A stretch of 64,000 nt of DNA, taken from contig NZ_CP132294.1 in the NCBI RefSeq assembly GCF_030734285.1, forward strand, positions 4,081,150 to 4,145,149, written 5' to 3'. Positions 45,041 to 54,849 of this stretch are shown in pieces (the stretch's first letter is position 1; the number at the start of each line of letters is the position of its first letter). Under the pieces are notes generated by a model. It did not search any database. It was not told where the DNA came from and saw nothing but the letters and a program-made list of their open reading frames with translations. Position numbers and translations under genes: made by a program. This DNA is from Natronococcus sp. AD-5. Its GTDB lineage: Archaea; Halobacteriota; Halobacteria; Halobacteriales; Natrialbaceae.

Positions 45041-45292
45041 ATGACGGCCTACACCGCGACGGTGACGGTTCGACTCAAACGCGGCGTCCTCGACCCCGAA
45101 GCGGAGACGACGAAGCGGGCCTTAGAGCGCCTGGACTTCGAACTCGAGGCGCTGCGCTCGGCCGACCGCTTCGAGATCGACCTCGACGCCGCGTCCGCCG
45201 ACGCCGCCCGCGAGCGCGCGGACGAGATGGCGGAGCGACTGCTCGCGAACCCGACCATCCACGACTACGACGTGGAGGTCGACGAACGGTAG
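45041..45292 (+). CDS. purS: Phosphoribosylformylglycinamidine synthase subunit PurS
   Basis: An 83-residue subunit: MTAYTATVTVRLKRGVLDPEAE, then ALERLDFELEALRSADRFEI, typical of PurS. It bridges PurL and PurQ in the FGAM synthase complex of purine synthesis. purQ follows 59 bases downstream in the same direction. The ATG at 45041 is chosen. Confidence 0.95.
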   Translation: MTAYTATVTVRLKRGVLDPEAETTKRALERLDFELEALRSADRFEIDLDAASADAARERADEMAERLLANPTIHDYDVEVDER

Positions 45293-45351
45293 ATGACGGT
45301 CTCTCACACACCGATCGAAACCGTCGGTCGCAACGCCAGGGGGTGGCGACC

Positions 45352-46044
45352 GTGACGGTCTCGATTGTTCGCTTCGGCGGCTCGAACTGCGACCGCGACG
45401 CCGCGCGCGCCCTCGAGCACCTCGGCATCGACGCCGAGATCGTCTGGCACGAGGACGGCCTCCCGGCGGAGACGACGGGCATCGTGCTGCCGGGCGGCTT
45501 CTCCTACGGCGACTACCTGCGCGCCGGCGCGATGGCCGCGCGCTCGCCCATCGTGGCCGAGGTACGCGAGGCCGCCGCCGACGGGACGCCGGTTCTCGGC
45601 GTCTGCAACGGCGCCCAGATCGGCTGCGAGTCGGGGCTCACCGAGGGCGCGTTCACGACGAACGAGAGCGCCCGGTTCCAGTGCGAGCGGGTCTCCCTGC
45701 GCGTCGAGCGCGCCGACACGCCCTGGACGGCCGCCTACGACGAGGGCGAGGTCATCGAGGTGCCGATCGCCCACGGGGAGGGCCGCTACGAGATCGACGA
45801 CGATCGGCTGGCCGAACTCGAGGCCGAGAACCGCGTCCTGTTCCGGTACTGCGACGAGTCCGGCGAAACGGGGCCGGACGTGAATCCGAACGGCTCCAAG
45901 CACAACGTCGCCGGCGTGCTCGGCGAGCGAGACACCGTCGCGGTGCTGATGCCCCACCCCGAACGCGCCGCGTTGCCGGACGTCGGACCGACGGACGGCC
46001 AGGGGATCCTCCGCGGCTTCGAGTCTGTCGAGGACGGCGTCTGA
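45352..46044 (+). CDS. purQ: Phosphoribosylformylglycinamidine synthase subunit PurQ
   Basis: A 230-residue class I glutamine amidotransferase. VLGVCNGAQIGCE has the nucleophilic cysteine, GGFSYGDYLRAGAMAA the oxyanion loop, and MPHPERAA the histidine/glutamate of the triad. It supplies ammonia to PurL. The GTG at 45352 begins MTVSIVRFGGSNCDRD. An alternative GTG three codons upstream (45343) is possible. PurL itself is not in the window. Confidence 0.94.
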   Translation: MTVSIVRFGGSNCDRDAARALEHLGIDAEIVWHEDGLPAETTGIVLPGGFSYGDYLRAGAMAARSPIVAEVREAAADGTPVLGVCNGAQIGCESGLTEGAFTTNESARFQCERVSLRVERADTPWTAAYDEGEVIEVPIAHGEGRYEIDDDRLAELEAENRVLFRYCDESGETGPDVNPNGSKHNVAGVLGERDTVAVLMPHPERAALPDVGPTDGQGILRGFESVEDGV

Positions 46045-46192
46045 ACAGCCGGTACCTTTATTTTCCAACCACCGCGATTCTTTGCAGAAACCGGGCGAAC
46101 CGTCGTTCGCGTCAAGCCGACGCGGCACGAAGTCGAGTAGCCGTTTCGAATCGGTTCGCCGACGCTATCGGATTTCCACGGAGCACTGGGTT

Positions 46193-49100
46193 ATGAGCAC
46201 GGAACCTCGCGTTATCTACGCCGATTCCGACGCGCCCGCTGGCGTCGAGCGCGCCCTCGGCGACGTCGGGATCCCGGTCGACGTCGTCGGGACGGCCGCC
46301 GACTGTCTACGGCGACTCTCGAGTACGGACTGTCTCGTGACGGCGGGCGTGCTGCCGGACGCGACCTGCGTCGAACTCTGTTTACAGGTTCGAAACCGTC
46401 GACCGGACGTTCCGATCGTCGTGTTTCCGGCGACCGGAAGCGAGGCGCTCGCCGGGGCGGTGGTCGCCGCCGGCGCCGACGGCTATGTCCCCCGCTCCCA
46501 GGGAATCGAGACGCTCTCGAGACGCGTTTCCGGGCTGCTTTCCGCCGACGATTCGGCGCGCGAAACGGCCGATCCGGTCCGGGAGAATCCGTCCAAACGG
46601 CTCGAGTTGCTCGTCGAACAGTCGCCGTTGGCGATCATCGAGTGGAACCTCGAGTTCGAGGCGATCGGCTGGAATCCGGCGGCGTCGGAGCTGTTCGGGT
46701 ACGCGCCGCAGGAAGCGCTCGGTCGCCCCGCTCTCGAACTGATCGTCGCCGACTCGGACCGGGCGGACGCGGCCGACCACTTTCGGTCCCTGGCCGACGC
46801 CGGCGTTCCCGAAGGGCCGTCGCGGAACGTCAACCGCAACGTCCGCAGGGACGGTTCCGTGATCACGTGCGAGTGGTTCGACGTGCCGCTGGTCGACGAC
46901 GGCGGGGAGGTGGTCAGCGTGCTCTCGTTCGGGCAGGACGTCTCCGACGAACTCGGGCGTGCAAACGCGCTCGAGGCGCTCCAGGAGACGACCCAGGAAC
47001 TCATGCGAGCCGCGTCGGTCGCCGAGATCGCCGAGATCGTCGTCGACGCGACCGAGACCGTGATCGACCGCTCGCTGGCCGGGATCCGATTCTACGACGA
47101 CGAGACGGAGCGACTCGAACTCGCCGCGACGACGACCCGGCTCGAGCGCACCACCGGAGCGCTTCCGCCGGTCGGACCCGGCGACGGGATCCTCTGGGAC
47201 GCCTACGAGCGCCGGGAACCGACCGTCGTCGACGTCGCCTCGACGGAACTGGTGCCCTACGAGATCGACGTCCCGATCGAGAACGCGATCTTCCACCCGC
47301 TCGGGAACCACGGGCTGCTGTCGATCGGCTCGACGGGGCAGCACGAGCTCGACGCCGCCGACGTCCATCTCGTCCACGCGCTCGCCGCGACGACGGAAGC
47401 GGCGCTCGACCGGGCGACGCGCGAACGCGAACTCGAGCGCGCGAAGACGATCCTCGAGGCGGTCGGCGACGGCATCTACGTCCTGGACCGCGACGGCCGC
47501 TTCGTCACGGTCAACGACACCATGGCGGAGGTGACCGGCTACGACCGGGACGAACTCGTCGGGAAACACGCCTCGACGGTTCTCACCGAGGAGAGCCTCG
47601 AGCGAGGCCGTAGACGGGTTCGAACGCTCGTTTCGGCCGACGAGTGCTTCGTCACGACGGCCGAAGTGACGATCGTCACGCGGACGGGAGAGCGGATCCC
47701 GAGCGAGGTCAACACGACGCTTCTGTGCGCGGACGACGAACTCGAGGGAACCGTCGGAATCGTCCGCGACATCAGCGACCGCAAGCGGATGGAGCGCGAA
47801 CTCGTCGACCGGCGGGCGAAGATCGAGAGCCTCCACGAGATCGCGTCGCTGCTCGACGACTGCGAACGCCCCGACGAGATCTACGAACTGACGGTCGCGG
47901 CGGCGGAGGACGTTCTCAACTTCGACGTCTGCGTCGTCGATCGCGCGGTCGGTGAGTACCTCGAAAAAGCGGCGCTATCCTCGCACATCGACGACGCGGA
48001 CTTCGTCGAACGGTTCCACGTCGAAGAGGGAATCGCCGGAAAGACCTATCGAAATCAACGAACCTACCGGTTCGACGAGGCCGAACAGTCCGACGAGGGG
48101 GTCAACGACACCGACACGTACGAGTCCCTCCTCAGCGTCCCGATCGGCGAGCACGGCGTCTTTCAGGCGGCGTCGACGAAACGGGACGTGTTCGACCGTG
48201 ACGACGAGGAGCTGACCGAGCTGCTGCTCTCTCACGTCTCGGATCGACTCGACCAGTTGACGTCGGAAGCGGAACTCAAAGACGAACGCGACCGGTTCGT
48301 CGCGCTGTTCGAGAACGTCCCGGACGCGGTCGTCAGCGTGCGCTACCGCGGCGCCGAACCGATCGTCGAAGCGGTCAACGCCGCGTTCGAGCGCATCTTC
48401 GGCTACGACGAATCCGAGCTCGTCGACGAACCGCTGGACGAGTACCTCGTTCCGTCCGACAGAACCGCCGAGGCGACGGCGATCAACCGCCGCGTCCACG
48501 AGGGTGAAATCATCGAAGCCGAAATCAGGCGCCGGACCGTCGACGGTCTTCGCGATTTCATGATCCGACTCGTCCCGATCGAAGTCGGCGAGTCCACGAG
48601 TCGCGCGTTCGGACTCTACACCGACATCACCGAACAGAAACAGCGCCAGAAACGCGTCGAGATCCTCAATCGCGTGTTGCGCCACGACCTGCGCAACGGG
48701 ATGAACATCGTCGACGGCTGCGCCGAGATGCTCGGCGAAGCCGTCGGCGACGAGCACGCCGAATACGCGACGGCGATCCAGGACCGGGCCGCCGAACTCA
48801 TCGACCTCGCGGAAAAGACACGCGCCGTCGAACACATCCTCGAGCGAACGCCCAGCGGCGCGGGACCGATCGACGTCTCCGCGGTGGTCGAACGAACGCT
48901 CTCCCAATTCGAGCGCGAGTATCCGAGCACCGAAATCGAACGCTCCGTTCCGGACGGCGTCTTCGCGCGCGCCGACGAGTACCTCGAGATGGCGCTCGCT
49001 CAACTGCTCGAGAACGCGGTCGAACACCACGACGGACCCGTCCCGACGATCGAGGTGACGCTTCGCGACCGGGTGGACGACGGGATGGTCGTCCTGTCGG

Positions 49101-49330
49101 TCGCCGACGACGGGCCCGGCGTCCCCGACGAAGAACGAGAACTGCTCGAAGAGGAACGCGAGATCACCCAGCTCCGCCACGCCAGCGGACTCGGTCTCTG
49201 GCTGGTCGACTGGGTCGTCACGCAGTCAGGCGGCCAGCTCGCGTTTTCGAACAACGAGCCGCGCGGCACCGTCGTCACGCTCGAGGTGCCGCGAGCCGAC
49301 TCAGGCGCGGTCGCGTCCGAATCCGACTGA
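46193..49330 (+). CDS. Large multi-domain sensor histidine kinase (REC-PAS-GAF-PAS-GAF-PAS)
   Basis: A 1045-residue kinase. An N-terminal response-regulator-like domain (about 1-120) is followed by a PAS (about 145-265), a GAF (about 275-415), a PAS (about 420-535), a GAF (about 545-690) and a PAS (about 700-815). The phosphoacceptor is RVLRHDLRNGMN (H831). The ATPase domain has LLENAVEHHDG, VADDGPGVPDEE and ASGLGLWLVDWV. In the REC domain the usual aspartate position reads CLVTAGVLPD, so it is probably not phosphorylated. No output regulator is adjacent. Confidence 0.92.
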   Translation: MSTEPRVIYADSDAPAGVERALGDVGIPVDVVGTAADCLRRLSSTDCLVTAGVLPDATCVELCLQVRNRRPDVPIVVFPATGSEALAGAVVAAGADGYVPRSQGIETLSRRVSGLLSADDSARETADPVRENPSKRLELLVEQSPLAIIEWNLEFEAIGWNPAASELFGYAPQEALGRPALELIVADSDRADAADHFRSLADAGVPEGPSRNVNRNVRRDGSVITCEWFDVPLVDDGGEVVSVLSFGQDVSDELGRANALEALQETTQELMRAASVAEIAEIVVDATETVIDRSLAGIRFYDDETERLELAATTTRLERTTGALPPVGPGDGILWDAYERREPTVVDVASTELVPYEIDVPIENAIFHPLGNHGLLSIGSTGQHELDAADVHLVHALAATTEAALDRATRERELERAKTILEAVGDGIYVLDRDGRFVTVNDTMAEVTGYDRDELVGKHASTVLTEESLERGRRRVRTLVSADECFVTTAEVTIVTRTGERIPSEVNTTLLCADDELEGTVGIVRDISDRKRMERELVDRRAKIESLHEIASLLDDCERPDEIYELTVAAAEDVLNFDVCVVDRAVGEYLEKAALSSHIDDADFVERFHVEEGIAGKTYRNQRTYRFDEAEQSDEGVNDTDTYESLLSVPIGEHGVFQAASTKRDVFDRDDEELTELLLSHVSDRLDQLTSEAELKDERDRFVALFENVPDAVVSVRYRGAEPIVEAVNAAFERIFGYDESELVDEPLDEYLVPSDRTAEATAINRRVHEGEIIEAEIRRRTVDGLRDFMIRLVPIEVGESTSRAFGLYTDITEQKQRQKRVEILNRVLRHDLRNGMNIVDGCAEMLGEAVGDEHAEYATAIQDRAAELIDLAEKTRAVEHILERTPSGAGPIDVSAVVERTLSQFEREYPSTEIERSVPDGVFARADEYLEMALAQLLENAVEHHDGPVPTIEVTLRDRVDDGMVVLSVADDGPGVPDEERELLEEEREITQLRHASGLGLWLVDWVVTQSGGQLAFSNNEPRGTVVTLEVPRADSGAVASESD

Positions 49331-49373
49331 TCGATCGCGTCGCGACTGTGGTCTCGAGGGACCGTCTTAGCCG

Positions 49374-50474
49374 CTACCGGGTCAGCGGCTGGTTGAAACC
49401 CCGTTCGCGCTCCACGACGGTCTCCCAGGTCAGTTCGCACTCGCAGGAGACCTGCTCGAAGACCGACGGATCCTGCCGGAGGTCGAAGTCCTTGATCGCC
49501 TTCTGAACGAGGTCGTCGCACTCCTGGCAGTTGTGCGGCCCGCGATCGGAGCCGTGGCCCACCGGGTCCGAGACGACGATGGCGTCGACGTCCGCGGTCT
49601 CGCGGAGGACGTGTGCGACGGACCAGAGCCACGGCGGCCGGTAGCCGTCGTTGAAGTAGAGTTCGTCGACCATCGTGTAGCGCTGGACGTTACAGGGGTT
49701 CATCGAGACGGTGTGACAGCCCTCGACGTCGGCGCAGCGCTCGATCGAGGAGATCATGTCCTCGACGGCCTCTGATTCCGTGAGGAACGGCGGCTTCATC
49801 AGGAGGTAGGCCTTGATGCCGGCGTCGGTGCCGCTACCGGCGTCCTCGTCCGCGGCTGCGGCCTCCGCGCAGGCCTCCTCGAACTCCGCGAAGTCGAAGT
49901 ACTTGTTCACGCAGTCGTGGCGCACGCGGTCGGTCGCCGTCTCGAGGCCGATCGCGACGTCCGTGTCGACGCCGTACCGGGTGAAGTCCGAAATCTTCTC
50001 GCGATCGACGAAGTCCGGGAGCGACTCGACGACCATTCGCTCGCGGTCGCTGAACGTCTCTGCGATGGCCCGTCGGCTCTCGGCGCCGACCTCCCGTTCG
50101 TCGAGGAAGGAGCCGGAGGTGTAGATCTTGATGAGTTCGGCCGGCTCGTCGGCGTTTTCCTCCTCGTGGGCGAGACAGGCGTCGATCTGGTCCATCAGGG
50201 CCTCGTGGGAGACGGAGCCGCCGTCGACGCTCTCGGCGACGTAGCCGCACATCGTACAGCCGCCGGCGCGGGCCCACCGGCAGCCGCCGGTGTTCAGGAT
50301 GATCGTCAGACTTCGCTTGACGCCGGTCGGCGTGTTGTCCTCGTCGAGCCAGACGCGGGTGGGCTCGTGCGGGTCGTAGCTCGCCTCCTTGCGCGAGCGG
50401 ATCTCCCGCATCGCCTGGTTGTGGGCGTCCATGCCCTTGCCCTGCTCGTAGACGTCGGGCGTCGGTTGACTCAT
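49374..50474 (-). CDS. raSEA: Archaeosine biosynthesis radical-SAM protein RaSEA
   Basis: A 366-residue radical-SAM enzyme. CRWARAGGCTMCGYV supplies the iron-sulfur motif. IKIYTSGSFLDEREV, DVAIGLETATDRVRHDCVNK and SMNPCNVQRYTMVDEL follow as in the Elp3-related RaSEA group. It converts the lysine-adducted preQ0 base of tRNA position 15 to archaeosine, together with ArcS. No arcS is adjacent here. The C-terminal CQECDD and CECELTW may hold a zinc. Convergent with the large histidine kinase. Confidence 0.9.
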   Translation of the reverse strand: MSQPTPDVYEQGKGMDAHNQAMREIRSRKEASYDPHEPTRVWLDEDNTPTGVKRSLTIILNTGGCRWARAGGCTMCGYVAESVDGGSVSHEALMDQIDACLAHEEENADEPAELIKIYTSGSFLDEREVGAESRRAIAETFSDRERMVVESLPDFVDREKISDFTRYGVDTDVAIGLETATDRVRHDCVNKYFDFAEFEEACAEAAAADEDAGSGTDAGIKAYLLMKPPFLTESEAVEDMISSIERCADVEGCHTVSMNPCNVQRYTMVDELYFNDGYRPPWLWSVAHVLRETADVDAIVVSDPVGHGSDRGPHNCQECDDLVQKAIKDFDLRQDPSVFEQVSCECELTWETVVERERGFNQPLTR

Positions 50475-50616
50475 TACGAGTGCAAAGCGGGTCGGCGCCT
50501 AAAGCGCCTTCGTCTGCCCCGGCGGCCGTCGTCCCCGCGGTCCGGATCGCGACCCGAGACGCCGCGCTCGAGCGAATACCGAATAGTTACGAGACCGGTC
50601 CCGTAACGCATCCACA

Positions 50617-52515
50617 ATGCCTGTCACACCTACCCAGGTCGCTCTCGTGCTGACGGTCCTCGCCGCGCTCGGCTTCGCGTGGGAGTACGGGGAGCGCGAT
50701 CGCTGGCGCGCGCTCGTCGCGGACAGGTTCGTCTACGGCGTCCCGTGGGGAACGATCGTCACCGTCGGTGCCGTCACCGCGTTCTACCTGCTGGCCCAGG
50801 GCGGCCTCCGTCACTGGAGCGAGCCGCTCACGTACCCGTTCATCACGTGGTCGTACTTCTACCCGACCGGATGGCTCACGGCGGGCATCGCGCACGGCTC
50901 GCCGGAACACCTGGTGGCGAACATGGTCGGCACCCTCGCGTTCGCCCCGATCGCGGAGTACGCGTGGGGGCACTATCCGCGGTCGCGCCGGAACGCGGTC
51001 GACGCCGGAGAGCGGCCCGAGTCCGACGGCCGTGACGGCTGGCTGACGCGTCCCTGGATCCGGGCGGTCGTCGCGTTTCCGGGCGCGCTGTTCGCCGTCG
51101 CGTATCTCACGGCGTTCTTCTCGCTGGGGCCGGGACTCGGATTCTCCGGCGCCGTCTTCGCTATCGCCGGATTCGCCCTCGTCACGTATCCGATCTCTAC
51201 CGTCGTCGCGATCGTTGTCTCCAGCGCCCTGCAGCTCCTGTACCAGGCTCTAACCCAGCCCGTCGTCCGCGAGGCGATCGAGACGGGGCCGCCGGCGCCA
51301 CCGGGGTGGGCGTCGATCGGCTTCCAGGCGCATCTGCTGGGATTCCTGCTCGGTGCGCTCGCCGGGATCGCGCTGCTGGGGCGCAGGGGGCGTCGGCCGA
51401 CCGTGGAGCGAGTGTTCGTCGCAACCCTCCTGCTCGGGTTCGCCCAGACGCTCTGGCTCCTCGTCTGGCCCGCCGAGGACGACGTGTTCGTGCTCTACCG
51501 CGGCGCCGGCGTCGTCCTCGTCGTCCTGCTGGCGATGGTCGTCTCGATCGCCGTCGCGGGCAGCGATCGTCCGCTTCCCCGCCCGCTCTCGATCCTCCCT
51601 CGAGCGCCGACGCGGCGCCGACTCGCCGCCGCGTGGCTGCTCGTAGTCTCGATCGGTTTCCTGGCGGGGACCGCGGGCGTACTACTGGAGGACCAGCCGC
51701 TACTCCTCTCGCTCGGAACGCTGCTCCTGTTCTCGGTACTGCTCGCGCTTCCGGCGCTGCCGCCGGTCGTCCCCGATCGGTGGCTCTCGGATCCGGTGTC
51801 GCGTCGACAGGCCGCGGTCATCTGTCTCGCCGCGCTGACGGTGCTCGTCGCCGTCCCGAGCGTCCCGTTCGGCCTGACGGTCGTCGACGACGACGCCGTT
51901 CCGGGATCCGGCGAGGTCGACGTCGGGAACTACGCCGTGACCTACGAGCGGGACGCGCGGCTCGAGCAGCGCTCGGTCGTGGACGTCGGCGACGAGGACG
52001 CGACCGCCGAGAGGCCGCAGGACGGCGTGATCGTCGTCAACGACGACCGCGAGATCGCGACCGTCGCCGTTCGCTCGGATCTGCTCGAGTACGAGGGCGA
52101 ACAGTCCGTCCACGTCGGCGGGTTCGGCTGGCGGGAGACCGTCCACGTCGAGCGGACCGGCTGGGAAGTCGTCGGGAACGAAACGGCGTACGCCGTCGAC
52201 CTCGAGGTCGACGACGAGACGACCCGGTCGTTCGCGTCCGACCCGGTCCTGACCCGCACGACGGTCGACGGCCACGCGATTTCCGTCGTCCCGACCGACG
52301 ACGCGTTCCTGCTCCGGGTCACCGAGGACGGCGACGAGGTCGGCGAGGCGGCGATTCCGGCGGCCGACGAATCCACGACGATCGGCGACCTGCGGTTCTC
52401 GACGGAGGACGTCGACGGCCCCGATCGCGTGGTCGTCGAAACGGACGACACCGAGGTCCAGATCGCCGAGCGAGAGGTCTACGAGGGAGAGACGGACGAA
52501 CGAGACGAGAAGTGA
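50617..52515 (+). CDS. Rhomboid-family intramembrane serine protease with long C-terminal extension
   Basis: A 632-residue membrane protein. The rhomboid core is complete: HGSPEHLVANM (H98, N102), the nucleophile GFSG (S177) and the histidine in FQAHLLGFLLG (H239). About 250 residues of further membrane helices follow (from about residue 250 to 430), and then a soluble acidic C-terminal domain (about 440-632) rich in beta strands. Such an extended form is longer than a standard rhomboid (six to seven helices). It may process membrane-anchored haloarchaeal surface proteins; substrate unknown. Confidence 0.88.
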   Translation: MPVTPTQVALVLTVLAALGFAWEYGERDRWRALVADRFVYGVPWGTIVTVGAVTAFYLLAQGGLRHWSEPLTYPFITWSYFYPTGWLTAGIAHGSPEHLVANMVGTLAFAPIAEYAWGHYPRSRRNAVDAGERPESDGRDGWLTRPWIRAVVAFPGALFAVAYLTAFFSLGPGLGFSGAVFAIAGFALVTYPISTVVAIVVSSALQLLYQALTQPVVREAIETGPPAPPGWASIGFQAHLLGFLLGALAGIALLGRRGRRPTVERVFVATLLLGFAQTLWLLVWPAEDDVFVLYRGAGVVLVVLLAMVVSIAVAGSDRPLPRPLSILPRAPTRRRLAAAWLLVVSIGFLAGTAGVLLEDQPLLLSLGTLLLFSVLLALPALPPVVPDRWLSDPVSRRQAAVICLAALTVLVAVPSVPFGLTVVDDDAVPGSGEVDVGNYAVTYERDARLEQRSVVDVGDEDATAERPQDGVIVVNDDREIATVAVRSDLLEYEGEQSVHVGGFGWRETVHVERTGWEVVGNETAYAVDLEVDDETTRSFASDPVLTRTTVDGHAISVVPTDDAFLLRVTEDGDEVGEAAIPAADESTTIGDLRFSTEDVDGPDRVVVETDDTEVQIAEREVYEGETDERDEK

Positions 52516-52563
52516 CCGACTCGGCGCCGTTCGCGCGGTCGACTCGTGTCGGCGCGAATCGAC

Positions 52564-52752
52564 TTACAAGCGGAGCTCCCTGGTCTCGACGGCGTCACAC
52601 GACGGGCAGACGAACTGGTACTGGACTCGACTCCCGGACGTCGTGACGCGCCACCCGCCTTCGCTGTCGAAGTAGCCGCACTGCGGACACTCGAGTTCCG
52701 AGTCGTCGAACTTCGCCCGGAGTCGCTCGAACGGCGATCGGTAGGTTGACAT
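52564..52752 (-). CDS. HVO_0649-like small zinc-finger protein
   Basis: A 62-residue protein: MSTYRSPFERLRAKFDDSELECPQCGY...CPSCDAVETRELRL. Two CPxC pairs bind one zinc in a zinc-ribbon. It matches a haloarchaeal family I recall under HVO_0649, of unknown role. It is encoded divergently from the LOV regulator. The ATG at 52752 is in a short AT-rich leader. Confidence 0.85.
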   Translation of the reverse strand: MSTYRSPFERLRAKFDDSELECPQCGYFDSEGGWRVTTSGSRVQYQFVCPSCDAVETRELRL

Positions 52753-52858
52753 ATGGTAGCATACGACTCGAAGATTCATAACGTTCAGTAGAATCCCGTT
52801 GATACGTCGTTCGCCGCACCCACCATGGTTCTTAGGTGTTCCCGTCGTGTGGAACGGT

Positions 52859-54709
52859 ATGGATACTGCTCGGGGGACGCCCGATTCCGGAAGCGTCTCG
52901 TCGGCGACGGCCGCGCTCGAGCACGTCGTCGATCCCGTGCTGGCCGTCGCTGACGGGGTGATCACGTACGCGAACGAGGCGGCGCTGGACGCCTTCGACC
53001 TCTCGATGGAAAACGGATCACGGGACGCGGCGACGCTGCTCGACCCTCACTGGAACGCGCTCGATGCGGCGCTCGCGGAAACGACGGTCGGCACCGCTCG
53101 GCGCGTCCCGCTCGAGCACGACGCGTACGACGCGCGCGTCCACCGGGGGGAAGGCGGCGCGACGATCACGTTCGAGCGAACGAGCGAACGCGAACCGCCG
53201 GCGAGCGACCGAGTCGTCAAGGAGCGCGCGATCAACGAGGCGCCGATCGGGATCACGATCTCCGATCCGGACCGCGAGGACAATCCGCTCGTGTACATCA
53301 ACGACGCCTACGAGGAACTCACCGGCTACAGCTCCGACGAGGTCGTCGGCCGAAACTGCCGGTTTCTCCAGGGGGACGGGTCCGACCCCGAAGCGGTCGC
53401 GACGATGCGAGAGGCCATCGACGCCGAACGACCCGTCACCGTCGAACTCACGAACTACCGCAAGGACGGTACCGCGTTCTGGAACGAGGTGACGATCGCG
53501 CCCGTTCGCGACGCGGCGGGCGCACTCACCAACTACGTCGGCTTCCAGAACGACGTCACGACGCGCAAGGAGGCCGAACTCGCGCTCGAGCGCCGGACGG
53601 CGGAACTCGAGTACATCCTCGACCGCGTCGAGGGGCTGATCCAGGACGTCACGGACGTGGTCGCGGGGTCGACCTCCCGGACGGAACTCGAGACCGCGGT
53701 CTGCGAGCGAATCGCCGCGGAATCGGCCTACGACGGGGCCTGGATCGGCGAACGGGATCCCGCGAGCGGGGCGATCGAAGTGCGCTCGAGCGGCGGCGTC
53801 ACCCCCGCGGACCGCCCGACCGAGCCGGCCGCCGAAACGCTCGCGACCGACGAGGTCACCATCGACCACGACGGCGGGACGCCCCGCGCGTCGTTCCCGC
53901 TGTCGTACGACGGGATCGAGTACGGCGTCCTGACGGTCCGTACGAACCGCGATCGTCCCATCGACGACCGCGAGACGGTGATCCTCTCGGCGCTCGCCCG
54001 CGCCGTCGCCAGCGGGGTCAACGCCCGCGAGACCAGCCGCACCCTCGAGACGGACGCCGTCGTCGCCGTCGAACTCGAACTCACCGATCCCGCGGTCGCG
54101 CCGGCCGCGCTCTCGGCGGCGACCGACGGGCGCCTCGAGTACCGCCGCTCGGTCCACCGCACCGGTGACGAGACCGCGTCGCTGTTCACCGTCAGGGGCG
54201 CGAGCGGCGACGACCTCCGCACGGCCGCGGTCGAGTTACCGAGCGCGGACCTCACCGTCCTCGTCGAGCAGGACGAGGCGTGTCTGATCGAACTGATCGA
54301 CGGGAACGACCCCGTCGCCTGGCTCTCGGCGCGCGGCGTCCGAACGCGGGCGATCGAGAGCGAAGCCGGCGCCGCCCGGCTCACGCTCGAGATCCCGCGC
54401 TCGGCCGACGTTCGCTCGGCCGTCGAGGCGGTCGAAGATCGCTACGCGGGGACCGACGTCGTCTCGTTCCGCCAGCGCGACGCCGACGGCGAAACGCGCG
54501 AGGAGTTCGCCGCGCGACTCGAGGCGTCGCTCACCGACCGGCAGTTCGCCGCGTTACAGCGGGCCTACCTCGGCGGCTACTTCGAGTGGCCGCGGCCGAC
54601 GACCGGCGAGGAACTCGCCCAGACGATGAACGTCTCGCGACCGACGTTCCACGAGCACCTCCGTGCCGCCGAGGCGAAACTCTGCGCCGCGTTCTTCGGC
54701 GACGACTGA
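52859..54709 (+). CDS. LOV-PAS / GAF / bat-type HTH transcription regulator
   Basis: A 616-residue bat-like (bacterio-opsin activator) protein. A first PAS-like stretch (about 15-110) is followed by a PAS of LOV type: GRNCRFLQG (C167 is the flavin-adduct cysteine), NYRKDGTAFWNEVTI and GFQNDVT match LOV signatures. A GAF domain (about 270-400) and a bat-specific region follow; the C-terminal HTH_10 domain (about 555-610) reads LTDRQFAALQRAYLGGYF, then TMNVSRPTFHEHLRAAE. It should respond to blue light or redox through FMN and control genes. It may be the best-supported sensor in this window. Confidence 0.9.
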   Translation: MDTARGTPDSGSVSSATAALEHVVDPVLAVADGVITYANEAALDAFDLSMENGSRDAATLLDPHWNALDAALAETTVGTARRVPLEHDAYDARVHRGEGGATITFERTSEREPPASDRVVKERAINEAPIGITISDPDREDNPLVYINDAYEELTGYSSDEVVGRNCRFLQGDGSDPEAVATMREAIDAERPVTVELTNYRKDGTAFWNEVTIAPVRDAAGALTNYVGFQNDVTTRKEAELALERRTAELEYILDRVEGLIQDVTDVVAGSTSRTELETAVCERIAAESAYDGAWIGERDPASGAIEVRSSGGVTPADRPTEPAAETLATDEVTIDHDGGTPRASFPLSYDGIEYGVLTVRTNRDRPIDDRETVILSALARAVASGVNARETSRTLETDAVVAVELELTDPAVAPAALSAATDGRLEYRRSVHRTGDETASLFTVRGASGDDLRTAAVELPSADLTVLVEQDEACLIELIDGNDPVAWLSARGVRTRAIESEAGAARLTLEIPRSADVRSAVEAVEDRYAGTDVVSFRQRDADGETREEFAARLEASLTDRQFAALQRAYLGGYFEWPRPTTGEELAQTMNVSRPTFHEHLRAAEAKLCAAFFGDD

Positions 54710-54818
54710 GCCGCTTCCGTCGGCCGTTACGCAGTTCCGCAACGAGAACTGCAGAAGGCGCTCTTAACCGCCGCGTAGTCTCCGCTTAGCGGCACAAACT
54801 GACGCGGACGGTCGCCGA

Positions 54819-54849
54819 TGTTTATATGATCCGACGTGGATCTCGGCGT
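54819..54849 (+). promoter_or_regulatory. Promoter of the DUF1328 gene
   Basis: TGTTTATATGATCC is a TATA box about 28 bases before the ATG at 54850, the arrangement expected for a leaderless haloarchaeal transcript. Confidence 0.55.
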
